The notes under the pieces are model-generated. The model worked only from the letters and a program-made list of their open reading frames with translations, was not told the origin of the DNA and made no database searches. From Micropterix aruncella (taxonomy: Eukaryota > Arthropoda > Insecta > Lepidoptera > Micropterigidae), in assembly GCA_944548615.1 (NCBI GenBank), contig OX155963.1, positions 15,218,442-15,282,441 of the forward strand: a stretch of DNA of 64,000 nucleotides. Direction: 5' to 3'. Positions 54,521-64,000 of this stretch are shown here, piece by piece. How positions within the stretch are numbered: position 1 is the first letter of the stretch; every line of letters begins with the position of its first letter. The position numbers were made by a program, and so were the translations under genes.

Positions 54521-55019
54521 GTTGCGTGACAATTGGCAAATAATGCCGGCGAGCGAGCTGATGCCGCCCACGTGTGTAGTAAAACCGGCCGCGGTAACCT
54601 CGGACGACGCTCGAACCGCTCTCAGGCGCCGTGTAAGCGGTGTCTGTTTGGTAAGGCATATTCTTTTCATTATATGAATTTTGGCCACTTATTACAGCTA
54701 CTGTGCCCATATGGACTCAAACAACAGCTTTACGTAAACGTCAGTCAGTCTCAAAACCGCAAAATGTTTGCAGCAAACGCCAAATGCAAATGCCCGCTAG
54801 CTCCTCGATTCGCATCGCGATGTTTTACTGTCAGACGCCAGTTACAATTTGGAATTTAATTAATACACCCCACCGATGAACACTTCCTACTGCTCTACCC
54901 CCCCCCCCCCTTTCCCCTCTTCCCCCCCTTCCGCTTTACCCCCGCCATCGCACACGACGCTTGTTTAACCGCGCGCCGCACAGAGATCAGTGTTGTTATC
55001 TGACGTTGTGTCACCAGTA
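54521..55019. other. Intergenic, no gene seen
   Basis: GC-mixed. A C-rich tract lies at 54898-54945. The 108-aa frame 54533-54859 has no recognisable domain. Confidence 0.4.
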
Positions 55020-55760
55020 GCCAAGGTCTAATTTCATCTGAATAATAATTTCATAAACAAAAGCGATGAGCCCCCCTGTTTTGGTCGGTGGACGGACCCG
55101 GTTGGGTTCCGTTCCGTTCAGATTGCTCTTAGTAGAGGAATGAACCGCGCTGCCCGAGACGCTAGTATTTGATTAAAATGTATTGCGAAATTTAAATATT
55201 ATTAGTAGAGCTTGTATACATGATATTCCAACCAAAATTACACAGCGTGATTTCAACCCAACAGGGCATCTGTGTACCAAATTTAGAATATCGGAGCCCA
55301 AGACTTTCTCGGCAAGTAGCCAATGACTCAATTAATTTGAATATTAATTTCATAAATAAAATCGATGAGTCGGTCTCTCTCTCGGCTGGCAGACGAATCC
55401 GGTCGACTTTTACTACGACACCTCGGGCAGCATGGTCCGTTTCTAGGCAAAAAGTGGATATTGGGCCAAGCGCCAACAGATGGCGTTATTACAATGGCGT
55501 TAGTACAATTGCAATGTTTGGCGAAATTTAAATGTTATTAGCGTAGTTTATATATGAGATATTCCAACCAAAATTTTCAACATTGTCTCTAAGTCAAATA
55601 TTTTGAGATTGAAATATGACTAGTGCGCCGATTGAAACCGATTTCAACCAAGTGATGCCTGCATGCCAAAATTCAGCTCAATCGGATTAAGCGTTTAGGC
55701 ACTATCGGAAAGGAATACACATACAGACAGGCAGACATATATCACACAGACAGAAACTTC
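55020..55760 (+). repeat. Interspersed repeat X, two tandem copies
   Basis: The first copy (55020-55290) and second (55300-55760) share, in order, AATTTCATAAA, CGATGAG, GACGGACCCGG or GACGAATCCGG, GCGAAATTTAAAT and GATATTCCAACCAAAATT. The second adds the usual 3' part (TATTTTGAGATTGAAATATGA, TGATGCCTGCATGCC). Confidence 0.65.
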
Positions 55761-57559
55761 AATCTGAAAATGGACTTAATCGTGTCTCTTGGACTTAATA
55801 CGGGATATTTCTCAAGATGCTCAAAATGGATATTTCCGTCTTGATCTCGATTTTTAGGGCGTTCACAATACTTTCCCTCTCCATCGGTAGATGGACCGGG
55901 AATGTAATAAAAAAAAAAAATCAGGGCGGGCTCATATGTGTGAGAGCCGTAGTTTTACATGAAAACGTCACGACCTCCAATTACTTTGTGGGATTTAAGT
56001 CGAACAAACACAAGTCTTTAATGTCGATATAATTAATTTTCTTTAATAATCCTACGTACGTCACGTCAAGTATTTGCTTGACGGGCGATTTGCATCCTTC
56101 GTACGCCGCGTCCACTACGTCCTTGACGCATCGCCAGGCGACGATTTCAAGCAACGTCAAATAGTCTGTGTACCGCAAAAAACAATTTTTTCAATGGCAA
56201 AGATGTTCGATTTGTAGACCTATCATAAAACATAAACGCAGTATTTTTGAATCACCCTATTTTCGTCCCTTTCGGCGACCAAAGAAAATTTTCTTTGAAT
56301 TCCATCGTGGCTTTCGTTTGGCAATTTTTTAAATAATATTACCGTCTTTTACATATTTCTATAAGTAGGTATACATATGAACAGGCTAGACAGGAGATAG
56401 TCCCAATCTCAACAAAGCAAAATGTTTATCTCAGTAATAAGATAATACCTAAAACACCGGGCTAAATGCATGTTTGAAAAGTGTGGCGTTCGTTGGGTTA
56501 ATCACGCATACAAACCGAAGTTACCCCGCTGGTAATGTGTACTGGATCTGGGGCAAATATTCTTCGGCGCTCCCGGAACTCTTTTTCATTGTCTTTTTAT
56601 TTTCTCTTGAGCCGCTCTTTCTTTGAATGCCGGTTACTTCTGTTAATATTATAGCTTCATTTATGTAGAAGTTCTTGAACAGAAACACATTTTTTTAGTG
56701 TTCATATTACGTCTTGAGAAAAGAGCGTATTGTGGCTTTTAAACGACACCGCTATCGGCACCCGAGGGATACAAGTAATTAGAACTTCCTGAAACAATTT
56801 TGCATTTACTAGTTTATTGTTGTATAGCTATGTATAATAATGAAAATGCCTGTTTCTGGCCCGCTATTTAAAATGTACTCCTAACCACTATTCAGTGTAA
56901 AAGTATCAGAAAATTATCGAGAATCTATATTTTTTTCTACACATTTGGTATAAATATTTTAAAAAATAAAATACTTTTCCGAGGCAGATATTAAAAAGTG
57001 ACCACTATGCGCCGCTCTTGCAAATCGGCCGAGGCTTGGAAATTTTTAATTTTAATTAATTGAGATATTCGGCGGCAACACCTTGGCGAGATTGTCAAAG
57101 CGGAAGTGGGTGGGCGCGGCAAACCGGAAGAGAGACACCGTTTGTCACTCATTGCGCCGCGGGAAAAGTTTTAAGGGAAATACGGCCGTAAATGAAACAC
57201 GGCACCCATCTACGCTACACTCGATATAATAATAAAAAATATATAATTAAAAGACAAAACGCAATAAATGGAAAAAGTATTTTTTCTATCTATCAGATAT
57301 GCGCGTCACCTGCATATATCGCTGAGTAAATTCGAACGAAACCGGGAGACGGCGTAGTAAAAAAATTGGTTGTCACTCAAAGACTTTCCAGGCAAGTAAA
57401 CAACCCCCTTCCCACCCCCGCTCGTCAACCCAACCTTCCCTGACGCGCCAATTCATAGTATAGTATTTACCGTGGTATTACAATGGTGTTTTTAATACGC
57501 TTTTATTACGTCGACCTGTATGTAACTATGTAATGGAATCTAAGGTAACAAAGTTAACC
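55761..57559. other. Intergenic, no gene seen
   Basis: Contains a CGTCAAG/CTTGACG-rich stretch (56050-56160). About 57360-57420 resembles the start of repeat X. No coding domain found. Confidence 0.45.
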
Positions 57560-57850
57560 ACCTTCCAAGGATCGTAGCGTCATGAAAATTGGCAGCTGTA
57601 TGTAATTCTGATGACAATACAATAATATGGTACTGTCGAACTGATCTGATGATGGAGTCGGGAGATATGAACTGGAACTTCATGATGGAACATCGTATCA
57701 TAGCTGTGTTTGGACTTGTTAGAAAAGTCTTGGAATGAACTTTGACCACGATTAGGTTTCCTACCTGATGATGAAGCCGGAAGATAGGCACTGGCATTTC
57801 ATGATGGAATATCGAATCATAGCCGTGTGTATGTGAATATCGTATCATAG
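57560..57850. repeat. Degenerate tandem repeat, ~115-bp period
   Basis: CTGATGATGGAGTCGGGAGA-TATGAACTGG ... CATGATGGAACATCGTATCA at about 57650-57713 recurs as CTGATGATGAAGCCGGAAGA-TAGGCACTGG ... CATGATGGAATATCGAATCA at 57768-57832. The 102-aa ORF over it mirrors the repeat. Confidence 0.65.
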
Positions 57851-57929
57851 CCCAAAAGCGTGTTTTTAGTGGTTTTTTTAAACTATTAATTTATTTTAAG
57901 AATGATGTAGCATTTTCTTTAATATGGCA

Positions 57930-58270
57930 GAATTTAAATATTATTTGTTTCTCTTGTATACGAGATATTCCAACGAATAAGCGGAGTTTGAAAATAAGAT
58001 ATATTCCAAGCACAATTTTTACAACTTGATTTTGGTCCAACAAGGCATCGGTGTACCGAATTGCAAGTCTCTAAGTTCAATATTTTGAGATTGAAGTATG
58101 ACTAGCGCGCCCCCGTGGTGGGCCGATTTCAACCACAATCTTTTCAACTCTTGCCATGTCCAAATGATGCCTGAGTGCCAAGTTTCAGCCCATTCGAATG
58201 AAGCGTTTGGGCGCTATCGTGGAGGAATACACAAACTTACAGACACACAGATAAACAGTCACGCAGCAGA
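57930..58270 (+). repeat. Interspersed repeat X, copy 6
   Basis: GCAGAATTTAAATATTATT, GAGATATTCCAACGAATAAG, GATTTTGGTCCAACAAGGCA, ATGACTAGCGCGCCCCC, CGATTTCAACCACAATCTT and GATGAAGCGTTTGG-like words in order. Confidence 0.65.
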
Positions 58271-59177
58271 CTTGTATCTAGAAATAGTGTTATCCGTCTC
58301 AGAGGTGCTCAAAATGGATTTCCGTCTTCTTGTCGGAAAAAAACGTTGGCGTGGTCACAATACTTTGCCTTATTTTTTATTCAACCAAGCAAATTTGGTG
58401 ATCTATTTGGTTCACCTGACATTATGAAGGCTGACCTCAATTTTGAGCAGCGTGAAGGTATGCAATATACGCCTGCGCCATGACAAGTACGTATGCAATT
58501 ATAACAAATTTATAGAGAAAACATTAAAAATATATTTTAGATTGCGGTTTGATTAGTTTTCGGAATTTATACTTATGCTTGATAAATGCTTAGGAAGTAC
58601 CCACTAATATTTTATTTTTTATACCTATCCGATTTTAGGTACAGTTACCTATGGAAGGGTTTTGAGCCAAACCTATCAAAAAATAATATCATGCTAATCA
58701 TATAAATGAGTATAACATTGTTGTTATTATATAGAAGCCTACTATTCAACGGACCAATTCACAAAGATGGAGGGAGACGTCATGTGTACTGAATGAAATG
58801 ACAATATAAGTTGCCACGGTAACTGGATAAAAATGAAAAAAGAAAGAAGAAGAAGAAGACATCAAAGAAGAAAATGAAATAAAACACACATTTAGAGCTT
58901 GCAACGTGTAACAGCATAAATAAAGTCAGATTAAATTATATATTTAGAATGAACGCTGTACCGTTTAAAAATGGCGGATTTCTTTTAACAGAACCGAACA
59001 TCCACCACGAGAAACGATATAGGAAATAGCCATAAAAATCGGAATATATAAAGCCAGTTTAGGATTCTAAACCTCAAAAAAAAAATGTTAATCCTGAAAA
59101 ATTGCTTTTCGCATAAATTTGTTGAGTTGGGTTACGTTGCAACCAGTGCAGTGGTCGCGGTAAACGGACGGAAAAGA
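58271..59177. other. AT-rich DNA, no gene seen
   Basis: A GAA-rich tract lies at 58836-58880. No coding signal. Confidence 0.5.
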
Positions 59178-59257
59178 TGAGCGGGATGTTGTAGCTCGCT
59201 TCGTGCGCGCAACGTCGCGACGTTGCGCGCACGAAGCGAGCTACAACATCCCGCTCA
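59178..59257. repeat. 80-bp perfect palindrome, no spacer
   Basis: Forty bases from TGAGCGGGATGTTGTAGCTC to CGCAACGTCG are followed immediately by their exact complement. Symmetry breaks on both sides at 59177/59258. GC-rich (CG-dense) in AT-rich surroundings. Confidence 0.95.
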
Positions 59258-59284
59258 CGTCTACATAATGCAAATGTTGCAATG

Positions 59285-59418
59285 CATGTTGTGTTGCGAT
59301 AGATACTTGATTCGTGCGCGAGATACGTTGCATTACATGTTGTGTTGTAATAGATGCTCGTTTCGTGCATTCGTTGCTGTCTAAATAGTGCAAATAGTTT
59401 ATGGCATGTTGTGTTGCG
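59285..59418. repeat. Tandem CATGTTGTGTTG repeat beside palindrome
   Basis: CATGTTGTGTTG(C/T)(G/A)A starts at about 59285, 59336 and 59405 (unequal units of about 51 and 69 bp), with TTCGTGC words shared with the palindrome arms (TTCGTGCGCGCAACG). So the palindrome probably grew out of this repeat. Confidence 0.6.
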
Positions 59419-60637
59419 AATTTATGTCATAACTAATTTATCCTCGCGACAATCTTTCCTTGTACTTAATTTATATAATAGCGAGCTCTTTAGTATTGTA
59501 TGTACGTATATTCGTCTAGTTAAGGAAAACATAATATACTACTACAATACCTAATGCATACTATAATTCTAAAATTAACATTTGTTATACCTATCTATAT
59601 CTCTTGTTTTGCCATTTTTCACGGTGTTAGCCATTTCAAAGCGTTAGAAATCAACGTAGCTTCTGCTCCTGAGAACCGCTGGAATGGCCTTAGATCTGGT
59701 CTTAGATCTAAGTTAATTCCCTATAGCGAAAAACCACAGTTCCATTAGTGTAAAATTATTGTTTTAACGTGTTTTGTAAGAAACTTACGGAGCCAACCAA
59801 GGTTAAAACCAAGGTTTGCTCTATGACAACCTTTAGAAAACATCACCATTTGCACAATTAACTCAATAAATTGTTTACAACAATTTCTTATGTCGAATAA
59901 TAAAGGAGCGTCATATTTCATTTAGTTTTAAATTCAAATTAACTTATAAATTATTAAATTAAAATTTATAAATTTATTTTAACTTATAAATTTTCAATTA
60001 AAACACTCAAAACCAAACTAAGCTACCGATTGTTCTAAGGTAGGCAATTTATTTTAATCGTTATCATTTAAAGAAATCTTTTACACATCAACGTACTTAA
60101 TTACGTACATTATAAAACTGATCACAATTCCATACCTATTCATTACCTACCCACCCTTCTCGTTTCTATGCCAAGTAAATAAAGAAGTACCTAATCTCAA
60201 CAGCTGAAAGCCAAGCCAATTCCCAACTCTTCTCATTCCAACTCATCTCGTCTATGCACAGCATTGTGCAGTGCCAATTGAGTGGTGAATGGTAGGATTA
60301 AACATCCGCAGATTCCACGGAAAATTTCGCATTGTCGCCGAAGTGGGCGGTGGGATAGGGATGAGAGGGATGGACGGAAGCCAGACAGCGTCTCCCGCGG
60401 GACGCTCACCGATGCGCGGACCTCCCCAGTTTTTAGCTGAATCCTGACTCGGATTATCCCCTTCGTTGCTTACGGACACAGAATAAGCAACACCGACTTC
60501 AACTAGTATAAAAGCGACATAAGAATCCTGTGTAAGCTTAAACTGAAACCGCCAGTCTTCTTTTTTTGATCGAAGGTTATTTGGAAGCAGTAGAGAACTT
60601 GCCCTCGCACGATTTAATGCTCTATTTATATCATTAC
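59419..60637. other. Intergenic, no gene seen
   Basis: AT-rich; a GC-richer patch at 60280-60480 has no recognisable domain. Confidence 0.45.
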
Positions 60638-61455
60638 TACTAGATGTTACCCGCGACTTCGCTTCGCGTAAAGTTTCGAATCAATTTGTTAATTTAAGTA
60701 GGGTGAGTTAATTTAAGTAGGGTAGGTGATTATTTGCCTTTTAGACGCTACCTTTAGAAATATAGTGCGAGACGTCCCCTCTCAGATGCACCCTACCTAT
60801 ATCGTAGACGTACGCGTCTCGTTCCTCGCCACCCGCACCGCCTTTCGCTGAACGCTGACCTTGCTGGGCCAGCAGCCGCCGCCGCCGCCTATAACTACAC
60901 CACCTAAAAATGATATCTCTTTAACTACACCACCTAAACTCTTACAGTAAATGGCTAGTTTTATCTTTATAAATCACCCGTAATAATAAATATTTTTATT
61001 GTGATAACGATTCATATTTTGTTGCTAATACTGCCTACAAACACTGCCTACTTATTTTTCTTATTTTTTTGAGATAAAGAAGCAGTTATTGTAGCTTAAA
61101 TATAAAAGTTGTATAAATGCTGTCGCTGTCTTTTTTATAGATCTCTTTGTGGATGATGTTTTTGTGGTATATAGTTTTCATATATATAAAACCATTTCGG
61201 CAGCGTACGCTGATAAAACAACCCACCAGCTCATTTAAATCCGACTTGAATTAACAATACAATTTCATGATTTCGTATTGAAAATCAATATTTATCACAA
61301 TAAAATATAGCCCATAGCACTTATCGATAATAAAGCATTCCATTTGTGTTCAAAAACGGATAAGTAGTTTCGGAGATTACCTCCTATATACAAACTTACC
61401 GATATACAAACTTACAATCTTACAAACATTACTTCTTTATAACATTAGTATAGAT
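60638..61455 (+). repeat. 'ACTAGCTGACCC...TTAGTATAGAT' repeat, copy 2
   Basis: TACTAGATGTTACCCGCGAC at the start, TAAATATAAAAGTTGTATAA-ATGCTGTCGCTG in the middle, CATTAGTATAGAT at the end. Internally TAACTACACCACCTAAA is duplicated (about 60891 and 60921), and a (CCG)n run lies at 60877-60890. Confidence 0.6.
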
Positions 61456-62434
61456 TTTTCTCGGATTTAAGTTTTTTGATATCTCGGAAAATGTTTTTGA
61501 TCACTTCATGGGAAAGGGAACTTTTATTTACATTTCTTCAACAAGAGTTTGATATTTAGAACCGCGCACACTTCAGAACTGACGAATTTTATCAAAGGCT
61601 TTTTTCACAGTTTGTTTTCAGCTCGCTTATTTTTATTTGCTGGTTGAATTGGCTGTTAAGGCTCCCTTCTGAGTTGATGCGACTAAAAATTTAGATATTT
61701 TCGCAATGCCGCGCGCCCGCGCGCTTTCGATATATACATAAAGATGTATAGGTATACCGCGGCGACAAGTGAATACGTCCCACCGTTGGCAGTGGCCAAT
61801 TACGAATGACGATTTCGGCTTCGCGCGTCGTCTAATACAGTCGATTTGGCTTTTCAATTATAATATAATAAATTATCAAATGAATAGTTTTTTATAAAGC
61901 AAAAATTAGATTACAATAATAAAATAACTTAAGATCACTGTGTTATTGTTTATATCACTCAAAAGTATCTTTAATAAATAGAAAAAAATGTTTGGCCATA
62001 ACATTTCTGGAAATTACGTAATTTGAAACATTTTTTTCTTATATTTTTTTGTATGGAAGTTCCAAAAACTGTCTTAGTACTACGCAAATAGACCATACGC
62101 TGGTGTAAATAGTATTTTTTAATATTGGGAATCATCGCTAGGTTTTTCAAAAACTCGCTCGTTTTTATTTTTTTGGAAAACAGTAACAGAATAAAGATAA
62201 TTTACAATTAATATGGAAATATTTTACTAATTTCGTTTTGGCGAAATGATAGCTTAAGAGGGCTCCGAGCCTATGCCGCTACACAAATGTAGGTAATTTA
62301 CGCTTGCCGGCGGCGGCCACGCAGGTGTGACTAAATCGCATACATTGATAACGCTGAACAGACGGTCACCCGCCAAAGCTATGTAACCCGCATTTTATAA
62401 TTTTATTGCTCATAGCAAATTGCAAATAACAAAA
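61456..62434. other. AT-rich DNA, no gene seen
   Basis: No coding signal or repeat partner noted. Confidence 0.5.
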
Positions 62435-63404
62435 ACTGCAAATTGTGATAAAAGCAAATCCTTTTGCACACGTATTTATTAGACCAAAATGGTCGATTTG
62501 ACCCGCCGTTCCGACATATTTGGCCCAGCGGACTCAAAATAGTGGCCGTTTTTCAAGATGGTCGCTAATAAACCAAAATTATTTTTCTCATGCTGATTTT
62601 AATGACCCATGGGCCTTTTCGGCTATTTTGGGGTCGTATATTTCAAATATGGCAATAAAAATAACTTTAGTTAATTTTGAACAGGATTATAAACATTTTT
62701 AACGAGTATTTACTTTCACGTTACCGTTATGTTATACGCGTCTTCTTCGAGTATTTGCACACTGGAAAAGACGAATCTAAAGTCAAAACTGTCAAAAAAG
62801 TCAAACGAGAGAATAATTTTGTGTATGCTGTAAGTAATTTCTGAAATTTGCTACCCAGAAAACATGGAAAATTTGAACTATATAATATAGAATATGTGAA
62901 TGGGTCTTTGACTTTGAATTTGTAGTCGCTGGCTCAAATATGACGACTACATGTGTTTTGAACAACCTTTGAACGTATTTTGAACCGATTTGAACATATT
63001 TGTACTTTTGGCCAGAAAACTTAAACTTTTGTACTCGGTGTCATCATCAGAACTGGTCAAAATAAATGTACCGTGGCCGTTTTATTCTATACTATACTAC
63101 ACTATATATATAAATGATTGTACACATTCTACCTTGTTTGTAAGGAATTATTTATTTATATTTATTTATGTTTATATTTTCCGCATCATATTTGAAATGT
63201 ACGACGCCAAAATAACCGAAAAAGACCCATGGGTCTTTAAAATCAGCACGAGAGTAATCATTTTGGTTTATTAGCGGCCATCTTGGAAAATTGCCGCCAT
63301 TTCGAGTCCGCTGGGCCAAATTGTCGGAGCGGCAGGTCAAATCAACTATTTTGGTCTAATGAACACACGTGTGCAAAAGGATTTGCTTTTATCACAATTT
63401 ACAG
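62435..63404. mobile_element. Fold-back element with ~230-bp inverted arms
   Basis: The left arm from ACTGCAAATTGTGATAAAAG through CCTTTTGCACACG, AATGGTCGATTTGACC and GACCCATGGG to TATTTCAAATATG is inverted in the right arm, ending CTTTTATCACAATTTACAGT. The arms are clearly diverged, so the element is old. The ~500-bp centre has no transposase. The small frames at 62520-62702 and 63152-63340 are the same arm sequence in both copies and explain each other. Confidence 0.7.
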
Positions 63405-63764
63405 TATTCTTTCAAAATATGAGACGAACCGCTTCCACTATCAGGATAGCAGATATACTTTATGATTCTGAGTAAAGAAATAAAAATGGATAATGCTTAA
63501 AACAATTATAACATTGTTATTCTCATCAGTACGAGGATAAAATGTATGTCGAGAAGGATAAAAAAACAGTAATTATTATAGGTATAAATAGCTACACCAA
63601 AACTTTAATTATTTCAAAAAGCAGTTACCTTTATAAATAAACTACTTCCGACGGAAAGAAGGTACAGATAGATTTCGCGACTTAATGTGATTATATATTT
63701 TTGAACAACTTCAAATATGTAATTAAAATTAATAAAGAAATAAATTAATGAATGCCACTTTTAA
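63405..63764. other. AT-rich DNA, no gene seen
   Basis: No coding signal up to the LINE fragment. Confidence 0.5.
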
Positions 63765-64000
63765 ACAGTTTCGAAGAGGAGTTTTGTGGATTTCACTCTG
63801 TGCTCCCCGGGATTCGCCCGTTGGATGAACAATTGGAAAGTTCACGAGCACCTTTCTTCATCGGACCGCAGACTGATGACATTTGGCATCGGCCGTCGCG
63901 TTCCCCCCACGCCACAATCCGAGTGGCGATACCGAACCGGCGACATTAACTGGGACCGGTTTGGTGAAGTCCTCTGCGAGAATCTTGAGGCCTTTCCATC
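63765..64000 (+). pseudogene. LINE endonuclease (EEP) C-terminal fragment, runs off the window
   Basis: An open frame continuing to the last base reads SFVDFTLCSPGFARWMNNWK, VHEHLSSSDRRLMTFGI, WRYRTGDINWDRFGEVL. This matches the end of the apurinic-like endonuclease of R1/jockey-type LINEs (S-x-ID-x-TL-x-S ... W-x-V ... SDHR-x-I-x-F) and the linker toward RT. The catalytic SDH is SDR here, so His is replaced by Arg and the enzyme would be dead unless this is a sequencing variant. The frame meets a TAA just upstream, so the 5' end is lost. The annotated-looking MPLLNSF frame at 63752-63949 is out of phase with it. Confidence 0.7.

Noticed and set aside
57540..57848. 102-aa ORF with internal similarity
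   Set aside because: It follows the ~115-bp tandem repeat, and similar DNA is non-coding in other repeat contexts.
59074..59370. 98-aa ORF with repeated HE(T/S)SIYxNTTC
   Set aside because: It reads through the 80-bp palindrome and the tandem repeat; the protein repeat mirrors the DNA repeat.

Overview
The window looks like a gene-poor, transposon-dense piece of a lepidopteran (moth or butterfly) nuclear genome. This is inferred from the AT-rich background, the insect chymotrypsin-like genes, and interspersed repeats of a kind I associate with Lepidoptera: 'ACTAGCTGACCC...TTAGTATAGAT' elements, 'ACTTCAAAAAAGGAGGAG' elements, and TTAA- and TA-flanked MITEs. No search was run, so the species is unknown and family names rest on motifs.

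The only ordinary genes recognised are two tandem intronless S1 serine proteases on the minus strand. Gene 1 (16355-17104) is intact but has lost Cys42. Gene 2 (18686-19450) keeps the catalytic triad but carries one in-frame TAA. The rest of the coding signal is retroelement debris: a Penelope-like element with a GIY-YIG domain (11407-12837), an RNase H fragment with a perfect 17-bp target duplication (22821-23452), an RT C-terminus (23568-23875), a CR1/jockey-like RT with YADD (47404-48345), a PD-(D/E)XK-like retroelement domain (44411-44710), and an endonuclease C-terminus running off the right edge (63765-64000).

The most distinctive feature is a GC-rich repeat of about 0.64-0.7 kb, called R here. 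It forms clusters at 4.3-6.1, 8.9-9.6, 10.0-10.8, 20.0-21.5, 30.7-32.0, 33.3-34.8, 42.7, 45.6-46.8 and 53.8-54.5 kb, in both orientations and at least two subfamilies (A and B). Its copies have no long protein, no terminal inverted repeats and no LTRs. Two full-length copies (30683-31334 and 33844-34478) are flanked by 15- and 12-bp direct repeats and sit inside other R copies. A third (8890-9560) is split into two parts that meet exactly in the consensus but lie in opposite orientation, as twin-primed retroposition would leave it. R therefore looks like an unusually large non-autonomous retroposon that often lands in its own family. Strands given for R copies follow the sense this model implies (5' GTCGACTACAAC ... 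3' GGGCCCATTAGCTCCC).

Other mobile DNA includes piggyBac-type TTAA MITEs (1251-1900, 25335-25606, and one at 15417-15729 nested in a TA-flanked MITE at 15218-15845), a TTA-flanked PIF/Harbinger-like MITE (41293-41434), three long-arm fold-back elements (27030-28042, 41959-42592, 62435-63404), a tRNA-derived SINE-like sequence (18537-18606) and an 80-bp perfect palindrome (59178-59257). Regions listed as 'no gene seen' are AT-rich DNA in which I recognised neither coding sequence nor a repeat partner within the window.
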